From: Paramuribaculum sp.
GTDB taxonomy: Bacteria > Bacteroidota > Bacteroidia > Bacteroidales > Muribaculaceae
DNA length: 17,857 nucleotides
Direction: 5' to 3'
Assembly: GCA_029051965.1 (NCBI GenBank)
Contig: JAIDJZ010000040.1
Span: 1-17,857 of the forward strand
In this document: one piece after another, positions 5,938 through 13,027 of the stretch
Numbering within the stretch: position 1 is the stretch's first letter
Layout of the letters: each line of letters begins with the position of its first letter
Made by a program: the position numbers and the translations under genes
Notes under the pieces: model-generated
What the model saw: the letters and a program-made list of their open reading frames with translations, nothing else
Told to the model about the DNA's origin: nothing
Databases searched by the model: none

Positions 5938-8292
5938 TCAGAATGGGTAGCCTACGGCGAAGTGGAATGCTGTGTCGCGTTTCCAGTTCGGATGCAGCAG
6001 CGGCCATCGCTGTTGGTTCATCGCCGGGTTGTAGGCCTTGATGCCGAGGTCGAAGCGGAGGAGGAAGTAGGTGAAGTCCATGCGGAGTCCGACTCCGTAG
6101 GCGAGTGCGATCTGTTTCCAGAATGTCGAGAAGCGGAACATTCCTCCGGGCTGGTTTTCGTAGGGGTGGATTGTCCAGATGTTTCCCGCGTCGAGGAATG
6201 CGGCTCCTTCGAACACCCAGAACAGTTTTGCCCGATATTCGAGTGAGAGGTCGAGGCGGATGTCGCCGCACTGGTTGATGAAGTCGGTCACGGAGTTGCG
6301 TGAGTCGAAGGATCCGGGTCCGAGGGTGCGGACGCTCCAGCCTCGGACGCTGTTTGCGCCTCCGGCATAGAATCGTTTTTCGAATGGGAGTGCGCGTGAG
6401 TTTCCGTAGGGGACGCCGATTCCGGCTCCGACATGGAAGGCGAGTGAGTGGCGCGGGGTGAAGGAGTGGGATTCGGAGTAGTCGAATTCGGCTTTGGCAT
6501 ACTGGGAGTAGGCGATTCCGAAAATTTTGTAGACGCCGTCGCGCCGCCGCTGTCCGTCGATCGATGAGATTGCGTAGAGTAGGTTGCCGGCGGTTTCGAC
6601 GGAAGCGCGCATGTTGTAGATCCGTCTCTGGACTGGCGCGTTGCCGATTGTCGGGTTGAGGATGCGCCGGTTGGTCCGCTGGTAGGAATATCCGATGCGC
6701 ATGATGAAGTGGTCTTCATAGCTGTAGCGCAAAAGCGGGTTCGAGGGAGCTATCTGGTGGATGAAGTCGATCGTGCTTTCCGGAAGGTAGACGTAGTTGA
6801 TGTCGATCAGGTCGAATGTGCGCCGGGTGCGGTTGTCGCGGCTTCCCCATTTGTATTTCCATGCTCCTCCGGCGATTATGCGGGTGTATTCGGGGCGTTG
6901 CTGATAGTTGAACGACAGGGCGAATTCGGTCGATGCCTTCTGGCGTAGTTTGAATGAGCGGGAGAGGAAGGGAAACATGAATTTGGGGAAGGTTATCCCG
7001 ACTTCGGAGGCGTATTCCGTGTAGCGGTCGTTGATCAGTCCGGAAAGGTTTCCGGAGAGGCTTTCGTAGTTGACTCTGAACTTTGTCGAGAGTAGGTTGC
7101 TTAAGTTGCCGAGGTTTCGGTGCTGGTAGTTGAGCCCTATTCCAAATCCGAGGTCGCCGCCCGAGTTTGTTCCTTCGAGTTCGAGGCTGGCGTTCTGTTT
7201 TTTGTTGCGTGTCAGATAGATGATTGCGTTCAGGCGGCGTGCGCCGTCGATTTCGGGGAGCTGCTCGAATTCGATGTTTATACTTTTGATGATTCCGAGC
7301 TGTGCGAGAGCTTCGTAGGTGCGGTCGACGGCTGCGGCGCGGTAGGTGGCGCCGGGCAGAAGGAAGCATTTCTCGCTGAGGATGGAGGGTTTGATGTAGC
7401 GGTCGCTGTTGGCGTAGATGACGCGTATGCCCTGGTAGTCGATTGTGTCGCATGGGACTGTCAGGTCGGCGAGCGGGACGGCTCCGGCGCCTGTTCCTTC
7501 GGCGACAAAGGTCACGGCGTTGATGATGTAGCGCTGGTGGGTGGCGAGGGTGTCTGTTGCTTCGCGTTGCGTCTGTGTTCCGGCGTGGGGCGGGTTGACA
7601 CACATTGTCAGGTCGACGTCGAGGGAGTTTTCGGCGGTGTCGGCAAGAAATGTGATGTAGTCTTTCGAGAAGGCGAAATAGCCGTGGTTGCGCAGGCGGT
7701 CGGCGATCATGGCCCGTTCGGCGTCGAGGAGGTTGCGGTCGAAGTTGTTGCCGGGACGGATTGTCAGGCGGGCGGAGTCGGCCATTATGAACCGGCGTAT
7801 GGTCGTGTCCGGAATTTCATAGGTCATCGAGGCGACGCGGTGGGGCGAGCGGGTTGTCACGTTGTATGTGACATTGATCTTCTTCCTGTCGGGCCGGGCT
7901 GCGGTGTCGACTTCGACCGAGGCGTCCATGTAGCCTTTGTTTATCAAGGCGAGGCGGAGCTGGCGTGATGAGGCGTCGGTCAGATCCTCGCTGAAAATGA
8001 CCGGGGGCTGTCCCATGCGGCGCAGCCATCTGTTGTACCATTTTGTCGAGTCTTTTCCGGAGAGGTTGTAGGTCCCGAGCTGAAGCCTTGCGAATCCGAG
8101 AACCTTGTGGTTGGGCGTCTGGCGGAGATAGTTGACAAGGTCAGCCGAACGTACTTCTGAGGAGTCGACGATGTTTATTCTGACGTCGTCGAGCAGGTAG
8201 CTGCCGTCTGGAACATGACGCGTCGAGCTGCATCCCCACGCGACGATGAGGACTACCAATGCCGACAATATGCGCATGGCCGCAGTTTTCAT
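5938..8292 (-). CDS. tamL: Omp85-family outer-membrane lipoprotein barrel (TamL-like)
   Basis: A 784-residue BamA/TamA-superfamily protein. The N-terminus is a lipoprotein signal (hydrophobic SALVVLIVAWG then Cys21), with an internal Met6 as an alternative start. POTRA-like modules occupy roughly residues 25-370. A C-terminal barrel (about 380-784) shows many alternating aromatic strands, the YAGGANSVRGW block typical of the Omp85 L6 loop, and a final FHFAVGYPF ending in Phe as expected for a barrel protein. In Bacteroidota, lipoprotein forms of TamA are called TamL and are thought to act with TamB in outer-membrane assembly or lipid transport. No tamB is adjacent on either side. BamA itself is less likely because of the lipobox. 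The promoter at 8459-8489 fits this gene. Confidence 0.82.
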   Translation of the reverse strand: MKTAAMRILSALVVLIVAWGCSSTRHVPDGSYLLDDVRINIVDSSEVRSADLVNYLRQTPNHKVLGFARLQLGTYNLSGKDSTKWYNRWLRRMGQPPVIFSEDLTDASSRQLRLALINKGYMDASVEVDTAARPDRKKINVTYNVTTRSPHRVASMTYEIPDTTIRRFIMADSARLTIRPGNNFDRNLLDAERAMIADRLRNHGYFAFSKDYITFLADTAENSLDVDLTMCVNPPHAGTQTQREATDTLATHQRYIINAVTFVAEGTGAGAVPLADLTVPCDTIDYQGIRVIYANSDRYIKPSILSEKCFLLPGATYRAAAVDRTYEALAQLGIIKSINIEFEQLPEIDGARRLNAIIYLTRNKKQNASLELEGTNSGGDLGFGIGLNYQHRNLGNLSNLLSTKFRVNYESLSGNLSGLINDRYTEYASEVGITFPKFMFPFLSRSFKLRQKASTEFALSFNYQQRPEYTRIIAGGAWKYKWGSRDNRTRRTFDLIDINYVYLPESTIDFIHQIAPSNPLLRYSYEDHFIMRIGYSYQRTNRRILNPTIGNAPVQRRIYNMRASVETAGNLLYAISSIDGQRRRDGVYKIFGIAYSQYAKAEFDYSESHSFTPRHSLAFHVGAGIGVPYGNSRALPFEKRFYAGGANSVRGWSVRTLGPGSFDSRNSVTDFINQCGDIRLDLSLEYRAKLFWVFEGAAFLDAGNIWTIHPYENQPGGMFRFSTFWKQIALAYGVGLRMDFTYFLLRFDLGIKAYNPAMNQQRWPLLHPNWKRDTAFHFAVGYPF

Positions 8293-8458
8293 ATCAAGAG
8301 GCTGACTGGAAATGGTCGGATTTCACGCAGCTTTCGAAAAATACTTGTTTGACATTAAACTATTTCAAATCACTTTTTGAGGTTGAAAAAATGCCTTTTC
8401 TCATCCATTTTATTGAGGAGGGGTTCGCATTTGTTTCTGAACAACCTCTAATCCGGTG

Positions 8459-8489
8459 CAAAGATAGTTCCGAAAAGCCGAATATCAAA
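8459..8489 (-). promoter_or_regulatory. Bacteroidota-type promoter for tamL
   Basis: Read on the minus strand, TTTG (8489-8486) is followed after 19 nt by TATCTTTG (8466-8459), an essentially perfect -33/-7 pair. It predicts a leader of about 160 nt before the tamL start at 8292. The leader contains no gene I can support. Together with the plus-strand -7 box at 8564-8571 it accounts for the 363-bp divergent gap 8293-8655. Confidence 0.8.
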
Positions 8490-8563
8490 GCTTGTCGGGG
8501 TGTAATTGTTCGTGGTGTTAAAAAAAATTAAGCGTAAGCGATGCTGATGTGGCAAAAAAGCAG

Positions 8564-8571
8564 TAACTTTG
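8564..8571 (+). promoter_or_regulatory. Candidate -7 box for the transporter gene
   Basis: TAACTTTG followed by C matches the -7 consensus and lies 84 bp ahead of the transporter ATG. The -33 region lacks a TTTG at 19-21 nt, so the promoter is either weak or helped by an activator. The leader between it and the ATG is AT-rich with no clear hairpin. Confidence 0.55.
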
Positions 8572-8655
8572 CAATCTGAAACCGGTGGTCAGATTTTTAT
8601 GTCTGGTTATTAGGTAATTAAGAAAAAGTAGTATTAACCACTTATCGTTTATTTC

Positions 8656-10314
8656 ATGGATTTTTCATGGTTGACTAATCTGGTAGGTCCCGGAAACGAA
8701 TCACTGGCCAGCACTCTGGTGCTTTATTCGTTTGTGATTGCAGCCGGTGTCTATCTTGGCAAACTGAAGGTGGCCGGAGTCTCGCTCGGGGTTACTTTCG
8801 TGTTGTTTGTCGGTATCCTGATGGGCCATTTCGGCTATGTTGTGAATTCAGAGGTTCTGAAGTTCGTTCGCGAATTCGGCCTTATCCTGTTTATTTTCTC
8901 GATCGGTCTGCAGGTTGGCCCCGGTTTCTTCTCGTCGTTCAAGAAGGGTGGGATGCTGCTCAACGGGCTTGCGGTGCTCGGCATTGTTCTCAATGTCGTG
9001 ATCGTGCTTGCGATTTTCTACATCGAGAATGCTCCGATGGAGGCTCTTGTCGGCATCATGTCCGGTGCGGTCACCAATACCCCCGGTCTTGCAGCCGCGC
9101 AGCAGACAGTCGGCACACCCGATGCGATCAACACGATGGCGATGGGTTATGCAGCGGCCTATCCGCTGGGTGTCTGCGGTATCATTGGCGCAATGTTCCT
9201 GATAAAGGCTGTGTTTAAGGTCAATACTCAGGATGAGATCAAGGCGATCGAGGATGAGTATGCGAGCAATCATGCCGCTCCCAACATGGAGACAATTCAG
9301 GTGACCAATCCTCTGATCGAGGGGAAGACAATGAGAGAACTCCATGACATCATACAGTGTGACTTTGTCGTTTCGCGCCTTCTGTCGGCTGCTACCGGCG
9401 AGATCACAATCCCTGTCTCGACCACCGAGGTTCATTCCGGCGACAAGCTTTTCGTAGTGATTTCGCAGGATGACACGGCCCGTTTCGAGTCAGTTGTCGG
9501 TCCGGAAGTCGAGATGGACTGGGATGAGGCTACGCCGAGTCAGGTCGTTTCGCGCCGCATCGTGATCACCAAGACAGAATATAACGGAGTCGCTCTCGGC
9601 TCGCTCCGTCTGCACCAGGCCTATAAACTCAACGCTACGCGCGTCAACCGTGCGGGTGTCGATCTTCTGGCAGCAGCGAGTCTGCGTCTGCAGATGGGTG
9701 ACCGCATCACAGTCGTAGGCGATCTGAACGACATCAACCGTCTGGCCGCACGTCTCGGCAACTCGATAAAGCGTCTCAATGAGCCTAATCTCATCACGAT
9801 CTTCGTCGGAATCATGCTCGGTATTATTGTCGGCTCGATCAATGTCGGCTTCGGAATGAAGCTCGGCCTTGCCGGCGGTCCGCTTGTTGTCGCAATCCTT
9901 CTGAGCCGTTTCGGCTACAAATTCAAGCTCGTGACCTATACGTCGTCGTCGGCATCGCTGCTGATGCGCGAACTCGGTATCTGTCTGTTCCTTGCGTCGG
10001 TCGGTATCAGTTCGGGCGCGGGATTTGCCGAAACGGTGTTCAATTCGACCGGTATGTGGTGGGTGATCTGGGGTTTCATGATCACGTTCATTCCCCTTAT
10101 CATTGTCGGCTGCATCGCCCGCGGAGTCTACAAAATCAATATGCTGACGATCATGGGTCTCTTCTCGGGAGGCTATACGGATCCCCCGGCGCTTGCCTAT
10201 GCCGGCGGTTCGACAGGCAGTGACGCACCTGCTGTTGCCTACTCGACGGTCTATCCTCTGACAATGTTTCTCCGAGTGGTTGCCGCCCAGGGTCTGGTTC
10301 TGGCTTTCCTCTAA
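8656..10314 (+). CDS. AspT/YidE-type membrane transporter with two RCK_C domains
   Basis: A 552-residue inner-membrane protein of the aspartate-alanine exchanger (AspT/YidE/YbjL) family. Two hydrophobic halves, roughly residues 1-190 and 380-552, each carry several membrane helices. They flank a soluble middle of about 190 residues, where two RCK_C/TrkA_C-like regulatory domains can be seen (TIQVTNPLIEGKTMREL... and RRIVITKTEYNGVALGSLRL...). Family-typical repeated motifs are SGAVTNTPGLAAAQ in the first half and GLFSGGYTDPPALAYA in the second, reflecting an internal duplication. Members exchange carboxylates or amino acids, but the substrate here is unknown. The gene stands alone, divergent from tamL, and ends in a strong terminator. 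Confidence 0.88.
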   Translation: MDFSWLTNLVGPGNESLASTLVLYSFVIAAGVYLGKLKVAGVSLGVTFVLFVGILMGHFGYVVNSEVLKFVREFGLILFIFSIGLQVGPGFFSSFKKGGMLLNGLAVLGIVLNVVIVLAIFYIENAPMEALVGIMSGAVTNTPGLAAAQQTVGTPDAINTMAMGYAAAYPLGVCGIIGAMFLIKAVFKVNTQDEIKAIEDEYASNHAAPNMETIQVTNPLIEGKTMRELHDIIQCDFVVSRLLSAATGEITIPVSTTEVHSGDKLFVVISQDDTARFESVVGPEVEMDWDEATPSQVVSRRIVITKTEYNGVALGSLRLHQAYKLNATRVNRAGVDLLAAASLRLQMGDRITVVGDLNDINRLAARLGNSIKRLNEPNLITIFVGIMLGIIVGSINVGFGMKLGLAGGPLVVAILLSRFGYKFKLVTYTSSSASLLMRELGICLFLASVGISSGAGFAETVFNSTGMWWVIWGFMITFIPLIIVGCIARGVYKINMLTIMGLFSGGYTDPPALAYAGGSTGSDAPAVAYSTVYPLTMFLRVVAAQGLVLAFL

Positions 10315-10353
10315 GAGCATGAATCTGAAACATACAACCAATAACTGATAACG

Positions 10354-10401
10354 AGAAAAACGGCTTTGTCGCCCGGATGCGGGCAGCGAAGCCGTTTTTC
10401 T
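10354..10401. terminator. Strong bidirectional intrinsic terminator
   Basis: AGAAAAACGGCTT pairs exactly with AAGCCGTTTTTCT, with an inner GCCCG/CGGGC stem. The T run serves the transporter on the plus strand and the A run serves thioredoxin on the minus strand. It lies between the two convergent genes, 40 bp after the transporter stop. Confidence 0.88.
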
Positions 10402-10474
10402 GATTTTTGTGTCGAGGAGCCTGTCGGTGTGGAAGCGATCCACAGAGTCAGGCAGTCCCTGAGGGAATAGATAA

Positions 10475-10792
10475 TTATTCTATGTCGCTTTTAAGTGTCT
10501 GAAACTCTCGGATCTTTGCAACGAGCTGGTCGGCCTGGTGGACACCGAAGCCACGCCATGCGGGTTCGCCATCGACGAAGAGAAGCAGAGTCGGGATCGA
10601 CCTGACGTTGTAGCGCTGGGCCAGTTCGGGATTAGCGTCAACATCTATTTTAAGGATTGTCGCCTCGTCGCCGACGGTGTTTTTCACCTGATCGATGATC
10701 GGAGACTGCATTTTACATGGTCCGCACCATGCTGCATAAAAATCAACAAGTGTCGGCTTTTTACTTTTGATGATGTCGTTGAATTCGCTCAT
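10475..10792 (-). CDS. trxA: Thioredoxin
   Basis: A 105-residue single-domain cytoplasmic thioredoxin, the usual length. The active site is WCGPC with Cys23 and Cys26, Pro67 in RSIPT is the conserved cis-proline, and VDFYAAWCGPCK is the classical context. No signal peptide is present. It reduces protein disulfides and serves as electron donor for enzymes such as ribonucleotide reductase. It stands alone and converges on the transporter gene. No -33/-7 promoter could be found in the upstream gap. Confidence 0.95.
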   Translation of the reverse strand: MSEFNDIIKSKKPTLVDFYAAWCGPCKMQSPIIDQVKNTVGDEATILKIDVDANPELAQRYNVRSIPTLLLFVDGEPAWRGFGVHQADQLVAKIREFQTLKSDIE

Positions 10793-10992
10793 GATTATTG
10801 TTCTGTTATTGGATTTGTAACGTTATTTATATGGGTGTAAGAAGTTTTTTTCGTGTCAACTGGGTTTGATCGAGGCGCGGTCCGCGGCCTGTCGGGGGGC
10901 AGTGTCTCGTAGAAGGATAACAACGCAGGGAGCCGGATGGTTCTGTCGGCGGGGGCGGAGTGGCGGTGGCAGTAGCCGCATATCCGGCGGGC

Positions 10993-11014
10993 GGATCTGT
11001 AAAGGATCTGTAAA
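10993..11014 (+). repeat. 11-bp tandem repeat, two copies
   Basis: GGATCTGTAAA occurs twice in exact tandem, ending about 35 bp ahead of the dapA -33 box. It could be a duplicated regulator half-site or a chance slippage product. Confidence 0.7.
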
Positions 11015-11049
11015 GTATATGAAAACATATTCCTGGAGATGTCGACAAT

Positions 11050-11081
11050 GTTGCATAATTGGTGGCAATCCGTTATTTTTG
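11050..11081 (+). promoter_or_regulatory. Promoter of dapA
   Basis: GTTG (11050-11053), 20 nt, then TATTTTTG (11074-11081) is a close match to the Bacteroidota -33/-7 pair. The dapA ATG follows 20 bp after the -7 box, so the leader would be only about 10-15 nt. Confidence 0.78.
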
Positions 11082-11101
11082 CAGAAAAATAAACAAAAAC
11101 T

Positions 11102-11983
11102 ATGCCATCATTAGACCTGAGCGGGATGGGTGTTGCGCTGATCACGCCGTTTCGCTCCGACAAATCAATAGACTATGAAGCGCTCGGCAATCTGCTGGAC
11201 TATCAGATAGAAAACGGCGTCGATTATCTGGTCGTGCTCGGAACGACATCGGAAAATCCCGCGCTCGAACCGCATGAACGCGAGGAGGTCAGCCGTTTTG
11301 TGGCCGAACGAGTTGCCGGCCGAGTGCCGCTGGTCCGTGGATGCGGCGGCAACAACACGGCAGCCGTTGTCCGTGAACTGCAGCAGATTGATCTTTCGGC
11401 CTATTCGGCGATTCTGTCAGTAGTGCCTTATTATAACAAGCCTACCCAGGAGGGATTGTATCGCCATTTCGAGGCGATCGCGAAGGCTTCGCCGGTGCCG
11501 GTTGTGCTCTACAACGTTCCGGGCCGTACGGGAGTCAACATGACAGCAGAGACGACCCTCAGGCTTGCCGCCGATTTTTCGAATATCGTTGCGATCAAGG
11601 AGGCTTCCGGCAATATGCAGCAGGTCGATGATATCATCCATCATAAGCGTGCGGATTTTCAGGTTATTTCGGGCGACGATGCGATCACGTTCCCGCTCAT
11701 AACGCTTGGCGCAGTGGGTGTCATTTCGGTCATCGGCAATGCTTTTCCGAAGGAGTTTTCGAGAATGGTCCGTCTGGCGCTTGACGGAGACTACAGTGAG
11801 GCGCGCCGGATCCATCATCGCTTTGCCGATTTGTTCCGTCTTCTGTTTGTCGACGGAAATCCGGCGGGAGTCAAAAGTGTGCTCCATGACATGGGCATGA
11901 TCGAAAATGAATTGCGCCTGCCGCTGGTTCCCACGCGTCTGGCAACGGATGAAAAAATCAGGAATTTTCTCCATACGCTGTGA
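11102..11983 (+). CDS. dapA: 4-hydroxy-tetrahydrodipicolinate synthase
   Basis: A 293-residue (beta/alpha)8-barrel class I aldolase. It condenses pyruvate with aspartate semialdehyde, the first step of the diaminopimelate/lysine branch, feeding peptidoglycan. The Schiff-base lysine is Lys166 in AIKEASG. Tyr137 in YNVPGRT and Thr48/Thr49 in LGTTSE form the expected proton relay. The length is that of the family. The start at 11102 gives the normal N-terminus and fits the short leader from the promoter. It competes with Hom for aspartate semialdehyde; hom is on the other strand about 9 kb away. A tRNA gene follows with its own promoter. Confidence 0.95.
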   Translation: MPSLDLSGMGVALITPFRSDKSIDYEALGNLLDYQIENGVDYLVVLGTTSENPALEPHEREEVSRFVAERVAGRVPLVRGCGGNNTAAVVRELQQIDLSAYSAILSVVPYYNKPTQEGLYRHFEAIAKASPVPVVLYNVPGRTGVNMTAETTLRLAADFSNIVAIKEASGNMQQVDDIIHHKRADFQVISGDDAITFPLITLGAVGVISVIGNAFPKEFSRMVRLALDGDYSEARRIHHRFADLFRLLFVDGNPAGVKSVLHDMGMIENELRLPLVPTRLATDEKIRNFLHTL

Positions 11984-12059
11984 GGCCGTTCGGCAGAATC
12001 CCGTTGCGCGAGTGGGTTGCGCGTGCGGAGTCCGAGTGGATAAATAAATCTGAACGATA

Positions 12060-12091
12060 TTTGGCAAAGTGCCCGAAAAGGTGTAACTTTG
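12060..12091 (+). promoter_or_regulatory. Promoter of the tRNA-Arg gene
   Basis: TTTG (12060-12063), 20 nt, then TAACTTTG (12084-12091) is a consensus -33/-7 promoter. It lies 49 bp ahead of the mature tRNA 5' end. Confidence 0.82.
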
Positions 12092-12140
12092 CATTCGGAA
12101 AGCCATAAACCGGCCGTTTTGTGCGGTTTCGGTTTCTTAA

Positions 12141-12214
12141 GGTCCGGTAGCTCAGCTGGATAGAGCATCTGCCTTCTAAGCAGACGGTCATGCGTTCGAG
12201 TCGCATCCGGATCA
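12141..12214 (+). tRNA. tRNA-Arg (anticodon TCT)
   Basis: The cloverleaf is complete: acceptor GGTCCGG with CCGGATC (one G-U pair), D stem GCTC/GAGC, anticodon stem TCTGC/GCAGA around CTTCTAA (anticodon TCT at 12175-12177), a 5-nt variable region, and T stem ATGCG/CGCAT around TTCGAGT. The discriminator base is A12214 and CCA is not encoded. It reads AGA/AGG codons. The last 19 bases of the gene (12196-12214) are the start of the 83-bp direct repeat, so this gene is the attachment target of the element downstream and has stayed intact. Confidence 0.95.
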
Positions 12215-12278
12215 CACAAAAAGGGTCGCCCTCATCTGCGGGCGGCCCTTTTTGTGTGTGTCTGTGTGTCGGGGGGAG
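12196..12278 (+). repeat. Left 83-bp direct repeat (attL-like)
   Basis: It matches 13028-13110 at 82 of 83 positions; the only difference is G12256 versus A13088. It consists of the last 19 bases of tRNA-Arg, the terminator and a GT-rich tail ending in six G. Homology stops sharply on both sides. The overlap with a tRNA 3' end is the hallmark of a tyrosine-recombinase attachment site. Confidence 0.92.
12218..12253 (+). terminator. Intrinsic terminator after tRNA-Arg (copy 1)
   Basis: AAAAAGGGTCGCCC pairs with GGGCGGCCCTTTTT (one G-U pair) around an 8-nt loop, ending in five T. It begins 4 bp after the tRNA. The symmetric A and T runs make it usable from both strands. It lies wholly within the left direct repeat. 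Confidence 0.9.
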
Positions 12279-12286
12279 TCGTGACT

Positions 12287-12300
12287 TAATTCCAGAATTA
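12287..12300 (+). promoter_or_regulatory. Palindrome 1 upstream of the element gene
   Basis: TAATTC, 2 nt, GAATTA is a perfect inverted repeat. Its centre is exactly 30 bp from that of the palindrome at 12316-12331, and both have a 2-nt spacer. This is a candidate operator. Confidence 0.45.
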
Positions 12301-12315
12301 CGAAGGATGGTTTGT

Positions 12316-12331
12316 GACTATTGTAATAGTC
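12316..12331 (+). promoter_or_regulatory. Palindrome 2 overlapping the -33 box
   Basis: GACTATT, 2 nt, AATAGTC is a perfect 7-bp inverted repeat that covers the -33 element of the element gene (12320-12323). A protein bound here would block RNA polymerase, so it is a good candidate repressor site. Confidence 0.55.
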
Positions 12332-12351
12332 CTCATTTATGTCTATATTTG
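12320..12351 (+). promoter_or_regulatory. Promoter of the element gene
   Basis: ATTG (12320-12323), 20 nt, then TATATTTG (12344-12351) fits the -33/-7 pattern. Transcription would begin about at 12358, so the ATG at 12360 would be almost leaderless and the upstream in-frame ATG at 12339 would lie inside the promoter. This decides the start codon of the gene. Confidence 0.7.
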
Positions 12352-12359
12352 CTTCTGGA

Positions 12360-13027
12360 ATGACAAAGGAAGAACTTGTAGCACGGCTACGCGACATAGA
12401 ATGGGACGATTTCGAGGTCAAGGCCGCGAAGTCTGACCTGCCGAAGAACATCTGGGAGACCGTCAGCGCTTTCTCAAATTGCTCCGGCGGTTGGATTGTG
12501 CTTGGAGTGAAGCAGTCTGGTCGCCTGTTTGAGATTGTCGGTGTCGATAACATCGAAAAACTGGAACAGGACTTTTTTGGCACACTCCGTTCGAAGAAAT
12601 TCAATGTTTCACTCTTTGCCACGCTCCATCGCTACGAGATAGACGGCAAGAATGTCATTGCGTTCTATCTGCCGTCATCAGAGGTCAAGCCTGTTTATTT
12701 CGGTTCTCTTGAGAACACATTTATCCGCATGGGAAGCGGCGACCAACGTGCCACCCAGCAGGAAAGGCAGATGTTGCTAAAAATGTCGGTGTAAATGTCG
12801 GTGTAAATGTCGGTGTAAATGTCGGTGTAAAATTGAGCGATACGCAAATAAGAATACTTAATATCATTAAGGAAAATCCAACAGTAACCCATTCTGTTAT
12901 AGCAAAAACGCTTTTGATGACAACGAAGACAGCGGAGAGAAACACGAAGATACTTCGCGATTTAGGTCTGATCAGACGAGAAGGAAGTGATAAGAAAGGG
13001 TTATGGATAGTCTGTGAGAAAAATTAG
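12360..13027 (+). pseudogene. AlbA_2 (Schlafen-type) / winged-helix regulator, split by a 1-base frameshift
   Basis: The first frame (12360-12794) encodes an AlbA_2 putative DNA-binding domain: MTKEELVARLRDIEWDDFEVK, FSNCSGGWIVLGVKQ and NTFIRMGSGDQRATQQE are family blocks. It ends early as ...LLKMSV. One extra A in the A5 run at 12779-12783 (equivalently, a -1 shift) leads straight into four NVGV repeats and then KLSDTQIRILNIIKENPTVT...LIRREGSDKKGLW, a winged-helix C-terminus with stop at 13025-13027. The joined protein would have about 222 residues. Larger relatives in Bacteroidota carry an ATPase-like (HATPase_c_4) domain between these two parts, which is absent here. So it is an internally deleted, frameshifted gene, or else a compact gene with a sequencing error or programmed slip. 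AlbA_2 proteins are often found in mobile elements, and their roles are poorly known. Confidence 0.7.
12782..12829 (+). repeat. Four exact 12-bp tandem repeats encoding NVGV
   Basis: AATGTCGGTGTA is repeated four times without change. In the winged-helix frame it gives NVGV x4, a linker often seen before the C-terminal helix domain of AlbA_2/ATPase proteins. In the AlbA_2 frame each copy carries a TAA stop. Copy-number change would lengthen or shorten the linker but not alter the frame. Confidence 0.93.

Larger units (their letters stand above)
10793..11101. other. 309-bp divergent gap between trxA and dapA
   Basis: I see no supportable gene here; the short open frames are low-complexity and rich in Arg and Pro. 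The dapA promoter (11050-11081) occupies the right end, and an 11-bp tandem duplication lies at 10993-11014. The middle (about 10860-10990) is GC-rich with G-runs. No trxA promoter is recognisable by the -33/-7 pattern. Confidence 0.6.
12279..13027 (+). mobile_element. Minimal integrase-less element in tRNA-Arg
   Basis: 749 bp of unique DNA lie between the 83-bp repeats, forming an 832-bp unit. By eye it is clearly poorer in G+C than the flanking genes. It holds two palindromes, one promoter and one frameshifted AlbA_2/winged-helix gene whose stop codon ends at 13027, one base before the right repeat begins. No integrase, relaxase or replication gene is present. Either it is a deletion remnant of a larger integrative element or a non-autonomous one moved by an enzyme encoded elsewhere. 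A simple tandem duplication is unlikely, because the intervening DNA is not copied. Confidence 0.72.

Noticed and set aside
7120..7968. 282-codon plus-strand open frame opposite the TamL-like gene
   Set aside because: Antisense shadow with biased Val/Gly/Asp composition and no recognisable motif, lying entirely within a well-supported gene.
8259..8531. 90-codon plus-strand frame in the tamL/transporter gap
   Set aside because: It overlaps the tamL start and its promoter, has no promoter of its own, and the product has no recognisable features.
9490..10443. 317-codon minus-strand open frame opposite the transporter
   Set aside because: Composition is Arg/Asp/His/Thr-rich shadow coding; it also runs through the bidirectional terminator.
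12339..12359. Upstream ATG of the AlbA_2 gene at 12339 as the start
   Set aside because: It lies within the -7 box region, ahead of the predicted transcription start; the family N-terminus MTKEEL begins at 12360.
12776..12785. Canonical -1 ribosomal slippery heptamer at the AlbA_2 frameshift
   Set aside because: Only the AAA codon can re-pair after slipping; the following ATG cannot pair with AAT. It does not fit X XXY YYZ, and an indel in the A run is simpler.
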